A stretch of DNA of 64,000 nucleotides from Zwartia panacis (GCF_030410395.1 NZ_JAUHHF010000003.1:124001-188000), one strand, 5' to 3'; shown: positions 17,785 through 26,615, numbered from the stretch's first letter. Program-made: numbers and translations. The notes: a model not told the origin generated them from the letters alone.

Positions 17785-18519
17785 TTAACACTCGCGTAAT
17801 AGTTTTCCATAACCTTGTATTGGATCAGCCACATTGGATTGGCGTAGACAATGCCAAAGCATAGCCTGATTGCTTGTGATGACCGGCGCTTGCAGCAGAT
17901 CCTCTAGTTCATCGATGATCGACAGTACGCGGATATTCGTGCAACTTAAAAAATATGCATCGGCATCGGCGCGCCTCATACTGAGTGCTTTGTCGCGCCA
18001 TTCTTGTGGTGTGATGCTGGCAGTAGAAACTGTTGAAGGTAGATTTAAACCAATCTCATCCAGTACCTTAAAGCCAAAATGATTTAAAAACCTGACCTCA
18101 GAATCATTCACGGATTGTTGATATGGAGTCAGCATGACAATTCGCCGCGCATGCAATGTATTGAGAGCGGCGACCAGGCCTTGTGATGTTGCAATGGCTT
18201 TCTTATTCGCTACTTTTTCAATGCGCGCGACAAGTTGATCTCCCATCGCGGGATCTGAGGTCGACACCGCTGTGCAATGAAACACGATGACGTCGATAGG
18301 CGCAGCGCCCAACAGCTGGGCAGCCTCCTCTGCTCCCTCACTCATTTGCCTAAGATCTTCGGGGTTTGTACCGTGCAACTTCAGGCGGGTAGTGTGAAAC
18401 GAAACACCATCAGGAATAATCGCTTGAACATCCGCTTCAGCCACTACGTTGCGATTAGGCAAAATCATGCCCACTCGCAGACGCTCACCGTAATCAGGGA
18501 AGCGCTTTGGGGTCAACAT
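17785..18519 (-). CDS. Maleate isomerase / arylmalonate decarboxylase family protein
   Basis: 244 residues of the Asp/Glu racemase-like fold. GMILPNRNVVAEADV has the conserved Asn of the substrate loop, IVFHCTAVSTSD the first active-site Cys and YFLSCTNIRVL the second; SQGLVAALN and RRIVMLTPY are also typical. Two cysteines support an isomerase or racemase over a decarboxylase with only one. It lies 36 bases after a TctC receptor gene on the same strand, so the receptor may import its dicarboxylate substrate (inference). Confidence 0.87.
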   Translation of the reverse strand: MLTPKRFPDYGERLRVGMILPNRNVVAEADVQAIIPDGVSFHTTRLKLHGTNPEDLRQMSEGAEEAAQLLGAAPIDVIVFHCTAVSTSDPAMGDQLVARIEKVANKKAIATSQGLVAALNTLHARRIVMLTPYQQSVNDSEVRFLNHFGFKVLDEIGLNLPSTVSTASITPQEWRDKALSMRRADADAYFLSCTNIRVLSIIDELEDLLQAPVITSNQAMLWHCLRQSNVADPIQGYGKLLREC

Positions 18520-18555
18520 ACACTTAGCCCTTTGAAAGCCATCGGGCTCACTCCA

Positions 18556-19542
18556 TCAATTGAGCTGGATATTAGCAATCTTGATGACCTCCGCCCAAGT
18601 TTTGATTTCAGCATTGAAAAATTCCTTAAACATTTCAGGTGTCCCGCCCTGGGGCTGGGCACCCAATGACTCCAAGCGTTTGGACACCTCAGGCGAAGAA
18701 ATTGCCTGATTAAACAAGGAATTAATCTGCTTCACAGTGTTGCTTGGAATGCCTGCTGGTCCAATGACTCCCCACCAGACAAACACTTTGAACTCGGGGA
18801 GACCTTGCTCGGAGAAAGTAGGGACATCTGGCAAAGAACTGGAACGGGTCGGACTGGTGATACCAAGTGCACGCAGCTTTCCTGAGTTGATGTGTGGTGT
18901 TGCTCCCAGTTGATTGTTAAAAAAGAGCTGGATTTGACCACCCATCAGGTCCGTATACACTGCCGCACCACCTTTGTAGGGAACATGAACGCCATCCATT
19001 CCCGTCTGACGCTTAAATAACTCAAAAGCCAAATGCTCTGCAGTTCCACTTCCACCAGAGCCAACATTAAAACTCCCTGGCTTGGCTTTCGCCTGAGCCA
19101 AAAGTTCACTGACATTTTTAGCTGTAACCGTAGGCGCAGCAAGGAGAACCATCAGCACCCTTCCCACCAGCACAATCGGCGTCAAGTCCTTATCTGCATC
19201 ATACCCAGGGTTGGGGTATAGACTTTTATTTACAGCATTCGCATTCGAACCTAGTAAAAGCGTATAACCATCAGGATCGGATTTAGCAACGTATGATGAA
19301 CCAACATTACTCCCTGCTCCGACTCGATTTTCGACGATAACAAGTTTGCCAAGCTTTGTAGAGATATAGTCTGCCAATGTACGCGCGACTACATCAACTC
19401 CCCCACCAGGCCCATAGGGCACAATCAGTTTAATTGGCTTAGTTGGATAATCCTGGGCGCTGACAGCACCAGCCGCGAAAACGGACGACAGCAGAACGAA
19501 ACCAAATGCCACAACGGCACGACGCGACACACTAAATTTCAT
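18556..19542 (-). CDS. TctC/Bug-family periplasmic solute receptor
   Basis: 328 residues from the ATG at 19542, with TTGGAGA eight bases upstream. MKFSVSRRAVVAFGFVLLSS is a signal peptide ending at SAQ. PIKLIVPYGPGGGVDVVART and VENRVGAGSNVG are diagnostic of the family, as are SGGSGTAEHLAFELF and HVPYKGGAAVYTDLMGGQI. It is transcribed with the maleate-isomerase-like gene. Confidence 0.94.
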   Translation of the reverse strand: MKFSVSRRAVVAFGFVLLSSVFAAGAVSAQDYPTKPIKLIVPYGPGGGVDVVARTLADYISTKLGKLVIVENRVGAGSNVGSSYVAKSDPDGYTLLLGSNANAVNKSLYPNPGYDADKDLTPIVLVGRVLMVLLAAPTVTAKNVSELLAQAKAKPGSFNVGSGGSGTAEHLAFELFKRQTGMDGVHVPYKGGAAVYTDLMGGQIQLFFNNQLGATPHINSGKLRALGITSPTRSSSLPDVPTFSEQGLPEFKVFVWWGVIGPAGIPSNTVKQINSLFNQAISSPEVSKRLESLGAQPQGGTPEMFKEFFNAEIKTWAEVIKIANIQLN

Positions 19543-19683
19543 ATTAAGTCTCCAAAATTCTTTTTTATTGCTAGTCACATATTTATTTAGAGAGGGTTTA
19601 AATAAACCCTTGTGCTAGCTTTCTGTATTCAAATATATTGGGTGCATACTCCACTGTCAATCAATAAAATAAAGAACCTCTTG

Positions 19684-21669
19684 ATGACGCCCATATCCCC
19701 CTCACTTCTGTTCAATCCTTTCGAGCTCGCAGGCAAACGTTTGCGAAATCGAATTGTGCATGCCTCGATGACCACACTAACTGTTCGCAATGGATCCGTC
19801 GCTGAGGAACAAATAGCGTATTTCGAAAATCGGGCGCGTGGTGGAGCAGCAATGCTGATCACCGAGCCACTCTCGATGTCGCCGATGCAAGCAGTTCCAA
19901 CCAAGACGCATGTTTTCAATCCCGACAACGCTGTGGGCCTCACACGCATGGCAAAAGCAGTTGAACAGCATGACTGCCGACTCTTGGGTCAGATTCAAGA
20001 TCCGGGGCGGGCCAGACATCATGCAGGTCGGCATCTGAATGCGATTGCGCCTTCAGTATTACCCGATGATATGAGCTGGTCAGTGCCACGCGCTCTAACC
20101 ATTGAAGAGATCGAGAAGTTTGTCAGTGACTTTGCCGAGAGCTCTGCTCTGTTGCAATCTTACGGTTTTAGTGGCGTTGAATTGTCATGTGGACACGGCC
20201 ATTTATTTCATCAGTTCATGTCGCCGCAGTCTAACGTGAGAGTCGATAAATATGGTGGCAATTGGATCAATCGATGCAGATTCATCAGCGAAATTGTGAC
20301 TGCTATTCGTAAAAAATGTGGCGATGATTTCATTGTCGGACTCAAGCTCCCTGGCGATGATGGTTTACATGGCGGAATTGGTCCCGAACAAGCGATCATT
20401 ATTGCGAAAATCTTGACTGCAAGCCGAGAAGTTAGTTACGTATGCTTCGCCCAAGGCACACACGCTAACTCGCTTGAAATGCATATCCCCGATCGATTCG
20501 GACCACGCACTCCCTATCGTGAAATGATCAAAACATTAAAACAAGCGATTCCGGAAACCCCAGTCATATCACTCGGTCGAATTAGCGACCCAGCCGAGGC
20601 TGAAGCCATCTTGGCTTCAGGAGAAGCAGAGCTGATTGGAATTGGACGTGCCCTGATCGCTGACCCAGCATGGCCACTCAAAGTCGCACAATCGCGTATC
20701 AATGAAATTCGCTATTGTCTGGCATGCAATACGTGCTGGGACACAATCATCACCCGACACGAGCCACTCGCATGTGTCAATAATCCCAGAGTCCGGCAAG
20801 CCGACGAAGTTGATTACTGGCCAAGCAAAACGACCAACACCAAGCGCGTCACCATCATAGGCGCGGGCATCGCGGGAATGGAGGCTGCCTGGATCGCCGG
20901 TGCTAGAGGACATCAAGTCACCGTGCTCGGCTCCGGCGCCCAAATCGGAGGTAAAGCTTGGCTACGCTCACATTTTCCGGGTGGCGAGGAGGTCAGCAGC
21001 GTCTATGACTACCAAACTATCGCCGCGATGCGCAGCAATGTACAGATCGAACTAGGTCTCACAGCGACCGTCGCAGACATTCAAGTCCTGAATCCAGACG
21101 TTGTGATCCTCGCAACAGGTGCGACGATGATTCTTCCTTCCTGGTTGCCAACCGACGTGCATGACGAAGGATTTGTCGTTGATCTGCGAGAGACGATGAC
21201 GGGACTGCTGGGAGTATCTTCGAAACAACCCGGTACCGCAGTGATCTTTGACATGGATCACACCGAAGGAACCTATGCGATGGCAGAACGACTGTATGAG
21301 CTGTTTGAACATGTTGCGATCTTGACACCTCGCCATTCACTCGCGGACGACATGGCTGTTGTGACACGTCAAGGGGTGCTGCGACGCTTGTACACGAAAA
21401 AAATTGAAATTCATCTACTTGCATTACCAGTGTGGACTCACGAAGTCGAAAATGGCATTCTTACATGGGAGCATGTCATCACCCACGAGCGACATCAGAT
21501 TAATAATGTTGCATTGATCACATACTCCACACCGCGGAGCAGAAATGATGAGCTTGCAGAACCATTAAGGAAACTTGGTATTGATGTAGTTTTGATAGGC
21601 GACTGCAAGTCACCTCGAGATATGATCGCCGCAACCTCAGACGGACATTTAGCTGGTCATCAGGTTTGA
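19684..21669 (+). CDS. Old Yellow Enzyme-type NADH:flavin oxidoreductase with C-terminal FAD/NAD domain
   Basis: Two-part enzyme like 2,4-dienoyl-CoA reductase, about 661 residues from the ATG at 19684. The N-terminal TIM barrel (1-~340) binds FMN: LFNPFELAGKRLRNRIVHAS, ELSCGHGHLFHQFMSP, LIGIGRALIADP. A cysteine cluster follows, YCLACNTCW and ACVNNP, the likely 4Fe-4S ligands. The C-terminal half has VTIIGAGIAGMEAAWIAGAR for FAD. The usual HGAHGYL active-site motif reads SCGHGHL. Substrate is unknown; it may reduce an unsaturated acyl product of nearby pathways. Confidence 0.9.
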   Translation: MTPISPSLLFNPFELAGKRLRNRIVHASMTTLTVRNGSVAEEQIAYFENRARGGAAMLITEPLSMSPMQAVPTKTHVFNPDNAVGLTRMAKAVEQHDCRLLGQIQDPGRARHHAGRHLNAIAPSVLPDDMSWSVPRALTIEEIEKFVSDFAESSALLQSYGFSGVELSCGHGHLFHQFMSPQSNVRVDKYGGNWINRCRFISEIVTAIRKKCGDDFIVGLKLPGDDGLHGGIGPEQAIIIAKILTASREVSYVCFAQGTHANSLEMHIPDRFGPRTPYREMIKTLKQAIPETPVISLGRISDPAEAEAILASGEAELIGIGRALIADPAWPLKVAQSRINEIRYCLACNTCWDTIITRHEPLACVNNPRVRQADEVDYWPSKTTNTKRVTIIGAGIAGMEAAWIAGARGHQVTVLGSGAQIGGKAWLRSHFPGGEEVSSVYDYQTIAAMRSNVQIELGLTATVADIQVLNPDVVILATGATMILPSWLPTDVHDEGFVVDLRETMTGLLGVSSKQPGTAVIFDMDHTEGTYAMAERLYELFEHVAILTPRHSLADDMAVVTRQGVLRRLYTKKIEIHLLALPVWTHEVENGILTWEHVITHERHQINNVALITYSTPRSRNDELAEPLRKLGIDVVLIGDCKSPRDMIAATSDGHLAGHQV

Positions 21670-21694
21670 TTAAGGGTGTGGTTTAGATTCAAAC

Positions 21695-22666
21695 CTAATA
21701 CCGCTCCCGCATCCTCTCAATCATATCCCTCACCTTATCTCGCAGGGTCGGCGGAGCGATCACTTCAACATCGCTCCCCTGGCGCAAGATATCCTGGATC
21801 AACTCCCAGTCTTCGCCATAGGGGACTTCTAGTTGGTACGAGCCATCGGGCAACATGGTGCTCACCTGATCAGGATGCCAGATTTCATTGGCTACCCATT
21901 GTGCACGAAAGGGAGTGAACTTGAGCGTCGCAACCTGTCGTTGCTTGCCATTGAAAATGCCATAACTTGATTCAAACACTTCACGCAACGTCGCCGCATC
22001 GATCTCCTGCGCAGCCTCCTCAAGCAAATCCACCGAACGGAGTGCATCGACTGCAAAACTGCGAAGCCCTTCTCTCAAATGACAATATGCATCGAAATAC
22101 CAGTTGTCCCGGTAGTACACCAGATGCTGGGGCGAAACGGTCCGCTCGCTGACAGTACCCTCCTGGCGAGAGTAGTACTTGATCAGTAAACGTTTCCGAT
22201 TGATCAGAGCTTGCGCCAGTATTTGAAAATACTCGCTCACGACCTTGCGTTGTCCCATCGGGATGATGCGAATACGCGCTGAGGCTTCTTTGGCACTACC
22301 CGTCCCTTCATCTAGCAAGCCTTCCAACCTAGACTTAAAAGGCAAAATGTGCGGTGCCAATAACCCTCCAGGCTCGAGCTTAGAGATCATCTCCAGCATC
22401 GTCAGGACTGAGTGAATCTCTTGTTCGCTAAACCAGACACCCGGCAGCTCAAAAGTGCGTGCATTGCTGGGCTGCTGCGTCAGTGCATACCCACGCAAGC
22501 TTGAGTTCCAGGCAAATGGGATGCCAAGCCGATCACGCATGTACGCCAGATCACGATTGAGCGTTGCACGTGACACCTCGAGCGTCTCAAGCATCTGCCG
22601 CATCGTGACCGAGGGCTGGGCCATCAGCATCGTTTGAATCTTGTAAAAGCGTTCAGTGCGATCCAT
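21695..22666 (-). CDS. WYL-domain transcriptional regulator (YafY-like)
   Basis: About 323 residues from the ATG at 22666; GGAG lies four bases upstream, and a GTG six codons earlier is less likely. The N-terminal helix-turn-helix (TMRQMLETLEVSRATLNRDL) is followed by a WYL ligand-binding domain with RLLIKYYSRQEG, SPQHLVYYRDNWYFDAYC and the C-terminal LRQGSDVEVIAPP. Such proteins sense nucleic-acid or small ligands and often act near DNA-damage or phage-defence genes; nothing of that kind is adjacent here. Confidence 0.92.
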   Translation of the reverse strand: MDRTERFYKIQTMLMAQPSVTMRQMLETLEVSRATLNRDLAYMRDRLGIPFAWNSSLRGYALTQQPSNARTFELPGVWFSEQEIHSVLTMLEMISKLEPGGLLAPHILPFKSRLEGLLDEGTGSAKEASARIRIIPMGQRKVVSEYFQILAQALINRKRLLIKYYSRQEGTVSERTVSPQHLVYYRDNWYFDAYCHLREGLRSFAVDALRSVDLLEEAAQEIDAATLREVFESSYGIFNGKQRQVATLKFTPFRAQWVANEIWHPDQVSTMLPDGSYQLEVPYGEDWELIQDILRQGSDVEVIAPPTLRDKVRDMIERMRERY

Positions 22667-22743
22667 GAGGCTCCAATTCCACACGTACAGTTTGAAACCT
22701 AATTTACACGTTTACGGGTGCTCTTTTTTCAGTTTAGGCGTGA

Positions 22744-22782
22744 TTTAAAAAAAGAAAAAACAGTAGCATCCAGTGAGACACC
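22744..22782. repeat. Intergenic element copy 1 (A-rich lead, GCATCCAGTGAGACACC)
   Basis: An A-rich lead is followed by GCATCCAGTGAGACACC (22766-22782). Copy 2 at 25579-25614 has the same lead and GCATCTGATGAGACACC. Copy 3, inverted at 26537-26549, shares CACCCAGTGAGAC. All three lie in gaps around the Sel1-like, DUF3857 and lipoprotein genes. A regulator site or short dispersed repeat are both possible; the WYL regulator gene begins 78 bases from copy 1. Confidence 0.4.
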
Positions 22783-22790
22783 TCATTGGT

Positions 22791-23564
22791 TCAACATCTA
22801 ACAGCCACAGAACTCTTTCCGCCTCCGAGCTCAAACCTCACCCCCTCCGGACGTATTGTTGCTTCATATAGAAATACCTCTGCGGAGTTCTTGCTGCATT
22901 TCATGACGACACTCACCTGCTGCGGATTTTCAACAGTCATACCCATGGTTGAGCACATCATCTCCATCGGTTGAATGACTTCAAGCGCCTGAACTTCTAA
23001 TCCCATGAACTCTCCACCAAAAGCCTGACTCATTTCTCGAGTTTCCTGACAGGTCAGTCCCGGGACAGAAAACTTTCCCCGCAACTGCGCTGGTATCGTT
23101 CGTGCAGAGACTGGAGGTCTATTTTTTTCAAGGCTCTTTAAATTTTGAGTAGCCTCTGGAAAACCATACGTCGATGCATTTTGAAAAAGAACTTCGGCAA
23201 GATAAATGTTGCGAGCCACTCCCTTGCCGTCGCGATACAACTCACCTAAATTATTCAGCGCACCCAGATTGTTCAGGTCACTACCCTTGCGGTAGGCTTC
23301 GATCGCCTCTGTCACGTTATTCACTTTTTCCAGAGCGCGACCATATTGAAACCAGAGTTGCCCGTCTTTAGGGGCTACAGTCACTGCCGCCTTGCAGGCA
23401 GCCACTGCCTTGGCTCCGTCAAGCTTTGCATAAGGGACGCCCGGCCCTTTACGATCCGGATCAGCCGGAGAAGCAGCCAGTGCGTGACAGGCAGCGGGTT
23501 GCGCATGTGCAATATCTGACATCACAAGAAATGACGTCACAGCGGTGATTAGCAATGATTTCAT
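22791..23564 (-). CDS. Exported Sel1/TPR-repeat protein with unique C-terminal domain
   Basis: 257 residues from the ATG at 23564, where MKSLLITAVTSFLVMSDIAH is a signal peptide ending HAQ. Central Sel1-like repeats are seen in LWFQYGRALEKVNNVTEAIE and LGALNNLGELYRDGKGVARN. The last ~90 residues (after RTIPAQLRGKFSVPG) have two or three cysteines and hydrophobic strands, with no fold I recognise. The gene follows the DUF3857 protein gene after 64 bases, so the two are probably cotranscribed and both periplasmic. Confidence 0.8.
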   Translation of the reverse strand: MKSLLITAVTSFLVMSDIAHAQPAACHALAASPADPDRKGPGVPYAKLDGAKAVAACKAAVTVAPKDGQLWFQYGRALEKVNNVTEAIEAYRKGSDLNNLGALNNLGELYRDGKGVARNIYLAEVLFQNASTYGFPEATQNLKSLEKNRPPVSARTIPAQLRGKFSVPGLTCQETREMSQAFGGEFMGLEVQALEVIQPMEMMCSTMGMTVENPQQVSVVMKCSKNSAEVFLYEATIRPEGVRFELGGGKSSVAVRC

Positions 23565-23628
23565 ATTCAGGGTTCCATTGTTGTTAGAAATATTACCCTT
23601 AAATCGACAATGCTTTCCAAAAAAACAA

Positions 23629-25500
23629 TTAATCATAAAAAATCTGCGATCTCAAATCTCTTTGCACCACCGCATGTAACTTTCTAATCACTTGATAATC
23701 ATTCGGTTGGCAGACCATACTCGGGCGTTGCGCCTGAACGACGCGCTGAACCGTCAGGACTTGTCCGCGCAGGCGATATGTGGACTGATAAAGCAAACCC
23801 GACTCATCAAAAGCTGCATCCGCCGGTATTCGAGTGATCTTTGCCTCAGATGGAAACTCCACTTCATACGTTTCCTCATAACGATAGGACCGACACACAA
23901 ACGGAAACAACACTCGCTCTTTAGGTCGATTAAAGCTCAAACGATTGATAAAAGACGGCGTTAAACCTACAGGCACGCTGAGCGCCCCTGGTCCGGGAAA
24001 ATTAGCGACTGGATCGAGTGTGAAGCTGCCCCGATTGGTAAAAGGCGTATCCAAATCTCGAGCATCTGAGGGCGTGTAATGTCCCTCCCCCGACTGCCGA
24101 TTCGCAGACAAATTCGACTGCGCAAGCCTTTCCTTATACTCCCCCTCATGATCCATAAAGCTCAAGCGCGCACTGTAATCCGCATAACCCGCGTACTCCG
24201 AATACACCGTCCCTGTCATCTGACCATCGGCTTGAATCTGAATATGCGTGAGCGATTTGATCCAGTTGGTTAAGGCGTCAAGCTTGGGGGTGCGCCCCAG
24301 ACGATTCAGTGCAGTCAAGACAGTAGGCTTGTCCATGACACTGATTGGCAAAATACCAAAAGGCGCGAGCTCAGCCGTCGGATCAAGATACAGATCCCAT
24401 TGCGGGATATAGGTGATGACATGATTAAACGGGCTGATGGATCCTAAGCGCGGCATCTCATACGCGCTGCCTGAGTTGATCATCGCCGTCGAAGCTTCAA
24501 TCCCTTTTGCGGCAAGCAATGCAATCAAGAGCGTCGTCTTGTCCTTGCAATCGCCATAGCGATTGCGGATCACCTGGTCGGCAGGATTAGGCACCACACC
24601 GCCCGAGCCAAGAAATATCGCCACATAACGAATCTCTTTGGAGACCCAGTGATACAAGGCCGCGGCTTGCGCTTTTGGATCATGTATGCCAAAGGTTATC
24701 TCATCGGCCAGCTTCTGCACCTGCATCGTGACCGCTGTCTTGGGGGCCGCGGACTGCTCATACACCTGACCAACTGCCAAGGGGCTCACAAACGTAGATA
24801 AATGCAGATAGGGTCCGAAATCACTCGCCGAAACCTGACCACTCTCGGCGTGCTGGATCGCTGCCTGGCTATAGGTATAACGATAGCGTACCTCGCCATT
24901 AGGACTGTCAGACAGTCGACCACCCTCAAATCCACGACTATCCGCGAGAATGTGGATGGCAGGGTCATGCGAAATATTGAACTCTAGCTGACCATATTCA
25001 ACAGATGTCCCCAATGATCTGCGAAACATAAACTGTCTTGGAAAAAGTGGCGTATGCGTTTTACGCAGCACCGTTGAGTGCGCACGCGCTCCAACATTGA
25101 TCTTGGGAAAAATCACCACCTGAGTCTTGCGAGAGGTAAACATCGCCGCCCCCTCGGAGCGTTCTTCATCGACGACTCTGATCGCATCTGCCGCCACAGG
25201 GATTCGTTCACCCGAAGGCAGTTCGGTGAACGCCTCAAGCACCTCCACAGTCTGTCGGTCGCTGTAAAAGTCCACGTCATCCTGACTGACCAACTCAATC
25301 GCCGCTGGGGACTTAACCCGCGTGACACTCTCGATCTTCTCGTGAAAAGTACCGTCGGCCCGCACATGAATCGTGATGACCTGGCGCTCAATGGCATAGA
25401 GACTCTTGTGTGGCTCTTGGGTCTGAGCGTGCGCATGCATGGAAACAAAAAATAGCGCACAAACCGTTTGCAGAGTCAAAGCTTTAAACATGCCGTTCAC
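23629..25500 (-). CDS. Exported DUF3857/transglutaminase-like protein
   Basis: 623 residues with a signal peptide ending HAHAQ. DUF3857 (beta-sandwich) fills roughly 40-230. A transglutaminase-core domain follows: YHWVSKEIRYVAIFLGSGG, then NRYGDCKDKTTLLIALLAAK with catalytic Cys318, and NHVITYIPQWDLYLDPTAE with the His and Asp. The triad is complete, so enzymatic activity (peptide cleavage or crosslinking) is possible. The C-terminal ~200 residues are beta-rich. Proteins of this type act at the envelope; the substrate is unknown. Confidence 0.9.
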   Translation of the reverse strand: MNGMFKALTLQTVCALFFVSMHAHAQTQEPHKSLYAIERQVITIHVRADGTFHEKIESVTRVKSPAAIELVSQDDVDFYSDRQTVEVLEAFTELPSGERIPVAADAIRVVDEERSEGAAMFTSRKTQVVIFPKINVGARAHSTVLRKTHTPLFPRQFMFRRSLGTSVEYGQLEFNISHDPAIHILADSRGFEGGRLSDSPNGEVRYRYTYSQAAIQHAESGQVSASDFGPYLHLSTFVSPLAVGQVYEQSAAPKTAVTMQVQKLADEITFGIHDPKAQAAALYHWVSKEIRYVAIFLGSGGVVPNPADQVIRNRYGDCKDKTTLLIALLAAKGIEASTAMINSGSAYEMPRLGSISPFNHVITYIPQWDLYLDPTAELAPFGILPISVMDKPTVLTALNRLGRTPKLDALTNWIKSLTHIQIQADGQMTGTVYSEYAGYADYSARLSFMDHEGEYKERLAQSNLSANRQSGEGHYTPSDARDLDTPFTNRGSFTLDPVANFPGPGALSVPVGLTPSFINRLSFNRPKERVLFPFVCRSYRYEETYEVEFPSEAKITRIPADAAFDESGLLYQSTYRLRGQVLTVQRVVQAQRPSMVCQPNDYQVIRKLHAVVQRDLRSQIFYD

Positions 25501-25578
25501 ACCATTTATTCAATTGCAATACCTGCGACATCCACGATACACGTTTGCACCGATCTTTTGCCACTTTAAAAAAGATAT

Positions 25579-25614
25579 TTAAAAAGAAAACAAAGTCGCA
25601 TCTGATGAGACACC
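25579..25614. repeat. Intergenic element copy 2 (GCATCTGATGAGACACC)
   Basis: TTTAAAAAGAAAACAAAGTC followed by GCATCTGATGAGACACC (25598-25614). It lies in the 183-base gap between the divergent DUF3857 and lipoprotein genes and matches copy 1 (22744-22782) in both the A-rich lead and the GAGACACC core. A promoter element or protein-binding site shared by these genes would fit. Confidence 0.4.
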
Positions 25615-25683
25615 CGGCTGCTTAACCTAATACTTCGCACCCCAATTCCCTCCACACATCACAACAACAAGACAGGCAAAAAA

Positions 25684-26445
25684 ATGAGCATCTCCAGACT
25701 GTTATCCCTCTTGGCCATACTCGGGGCTTCGCTCCTGCTGGGCGGCTGCGCCTCTATTACTGGCGGCACACAACAAAGCGTATCCGTTGAAACCAGACAA
25801 GACACCGCTCAAGTATCCGGCGCAGCCTGTGAGTTGGTGAATGCAAAAGGTAAATGGTTTCTCACCTCCCCTGGCTCGGTTCAAATCCAACGCTCCAACG
25901 ATGACCTTCAGGTCACCTGTAACAAGGCCGGCCTCGAACCCGGACGAGCCTCCGTCACCTCGATCGTGAAACCGGGCATGGTAGGTAACTTTTTCTTTGG
26001 CGGAATCATCGGCGTCGCGATCGACCACGCATCGGGCGCAGCCTATGACTACCCCAACATGATTCAAGTCATGATGGGACAAATGACCAAAGTCGGCTAC
26101 ACCGAAGGACATGCGACAACACACACCACAGCTACGCCCGCCGGCTCTCCCTCAGGAGTTACAAAAACCAGCGTCACCCCTGCAGGCACCACGACTACCG
26201 AAACATTGACATTAACGCCAACAGGCACTGTCGCCAGTAGTACGGCCACCTCATCAGCCACCTCATCAGCCACCTCACCGGCCAGCGCGCCACAGGCGAC
26301 AGCTCCCCCAGCGAGTACCGCTGCAGCAGCCAATCCACCCGTCGCACCCGTTTCCCTCGATGCCGCCAAAAACCAATGCGTGGAGCTTGGCATCAGACCT
26401 CAGACCGAAGCCTTTGGACAGTGCGTGATGAGGATTGCGAAGTAG
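25684..26445 (+). CDS. Outer-membrane-type lipoprotein with Ser/Thr/Ala-rich linker
   Basis: 253 residues. The lipobox is LGGC in LLGGCASITGGTQQSV. Residues ~25-145 form a conserved-looking domain (VSGAACELVNAKGKWFLTSP, then DLQVTCNKAGLEPGRA) containing a glycine-rich hydrophobic stretch NFFFGGIIGVAIDHASGAAY. Residues ~150-225 are low-complexity Thr, Ser, Ala and Pro, including a short DNA repeat of CCACCTCATCAG units near 26248-26280. A small C-terminal piece with two cysteines follows. Binding partner and role are unknown. Confidence 0.82.
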   Translation: MSISRLLSLLAILGASLLLGGCASITGGTQQSVSVETRQDTAQVSGAACELVNAKGKWFLTSPGSVQIQRSNDDLQVTCNKAGLEPGRASVTSIVKPGMVGNFFFGGIIGVAIDHASGAAYDYPNMIQVMMGQMTKVGYTEGHATTHTTATPAGSPSGVTKTSVTPAGTTTTETLTLTPTGTVASSTATSSATSSATSPASAPQATAPPASTAAAANPPVAPVSLDAAKNQCVELGIRPQTEAFGQCVMRIAK

Positions 26446-26453
26446 TCAGCGCT

Positions 26454-26498
26454 TTAGCACTCTATCGCACACATCACTAAAGCCAGAGTCTTTTTCAT
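26454..26498 (-). pseudogene. 14-codon remnant of a secreted/lipoprotein gene start
   Basis: Read on the minus strand from 26498, an AGGAG six bases before the ATG leads into MKKTLALVMCAIEC and a stop. That is the start of a signal peptide of entericidin or small-lipoprotein type, cut off after 14 codons. It could be a decayed gene, or a short leader peptide. Just upstream, ATCTCC (26504-26509) and GGAGAT (26516-26521) can form a hairpin that would cover the ribosome site. Confidence 0.35.
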
Positions 26499-26536
26499 GT
26501 TGGATCTCCTGTTTTGGAGATGATGCGCGACTTACT

Positions 26537-26549
26537 GTCTCACTGGGTG
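26537..26549. repeat. Intergenic element copy 3, inverted
   Basis: Read on the minus strand this is CACCCAGTGAGAC, close to the core of copies 1 and 2 (CATCCAGTGAGACACC and CATCTGATGAGACACC). It lacks the A-rich lead. It sits in the 170-base gap between the lipoprotein gene and the end of the enolase-superfamily gene. Being short, chance similarity is not excluded. Confidence 0.3.
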
Positions 26550-26615
26550 ACACAAACTGCAGCACACCCATTTCAAAATCACATAAAAGACTACCGCGAT
26601 GCGAGATTTAGCTAT

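Noticed and set aside
18529-18551. AGCCC/GGGCT inverted repeat between the receptor and maleate-isomerase-like genes
   Set aside because: Only five paired bases with a 13-base loop and no T-run; too weak to call a terminator or operator.
26248-26280. Short tandem CCACCTCATCAG repeat considered as a CRISPR or regulatory repeat
   Set aside because: It is in frame within the lipoprotein's Ser/Thr/Ala linker, only two to three units long and without spacers.
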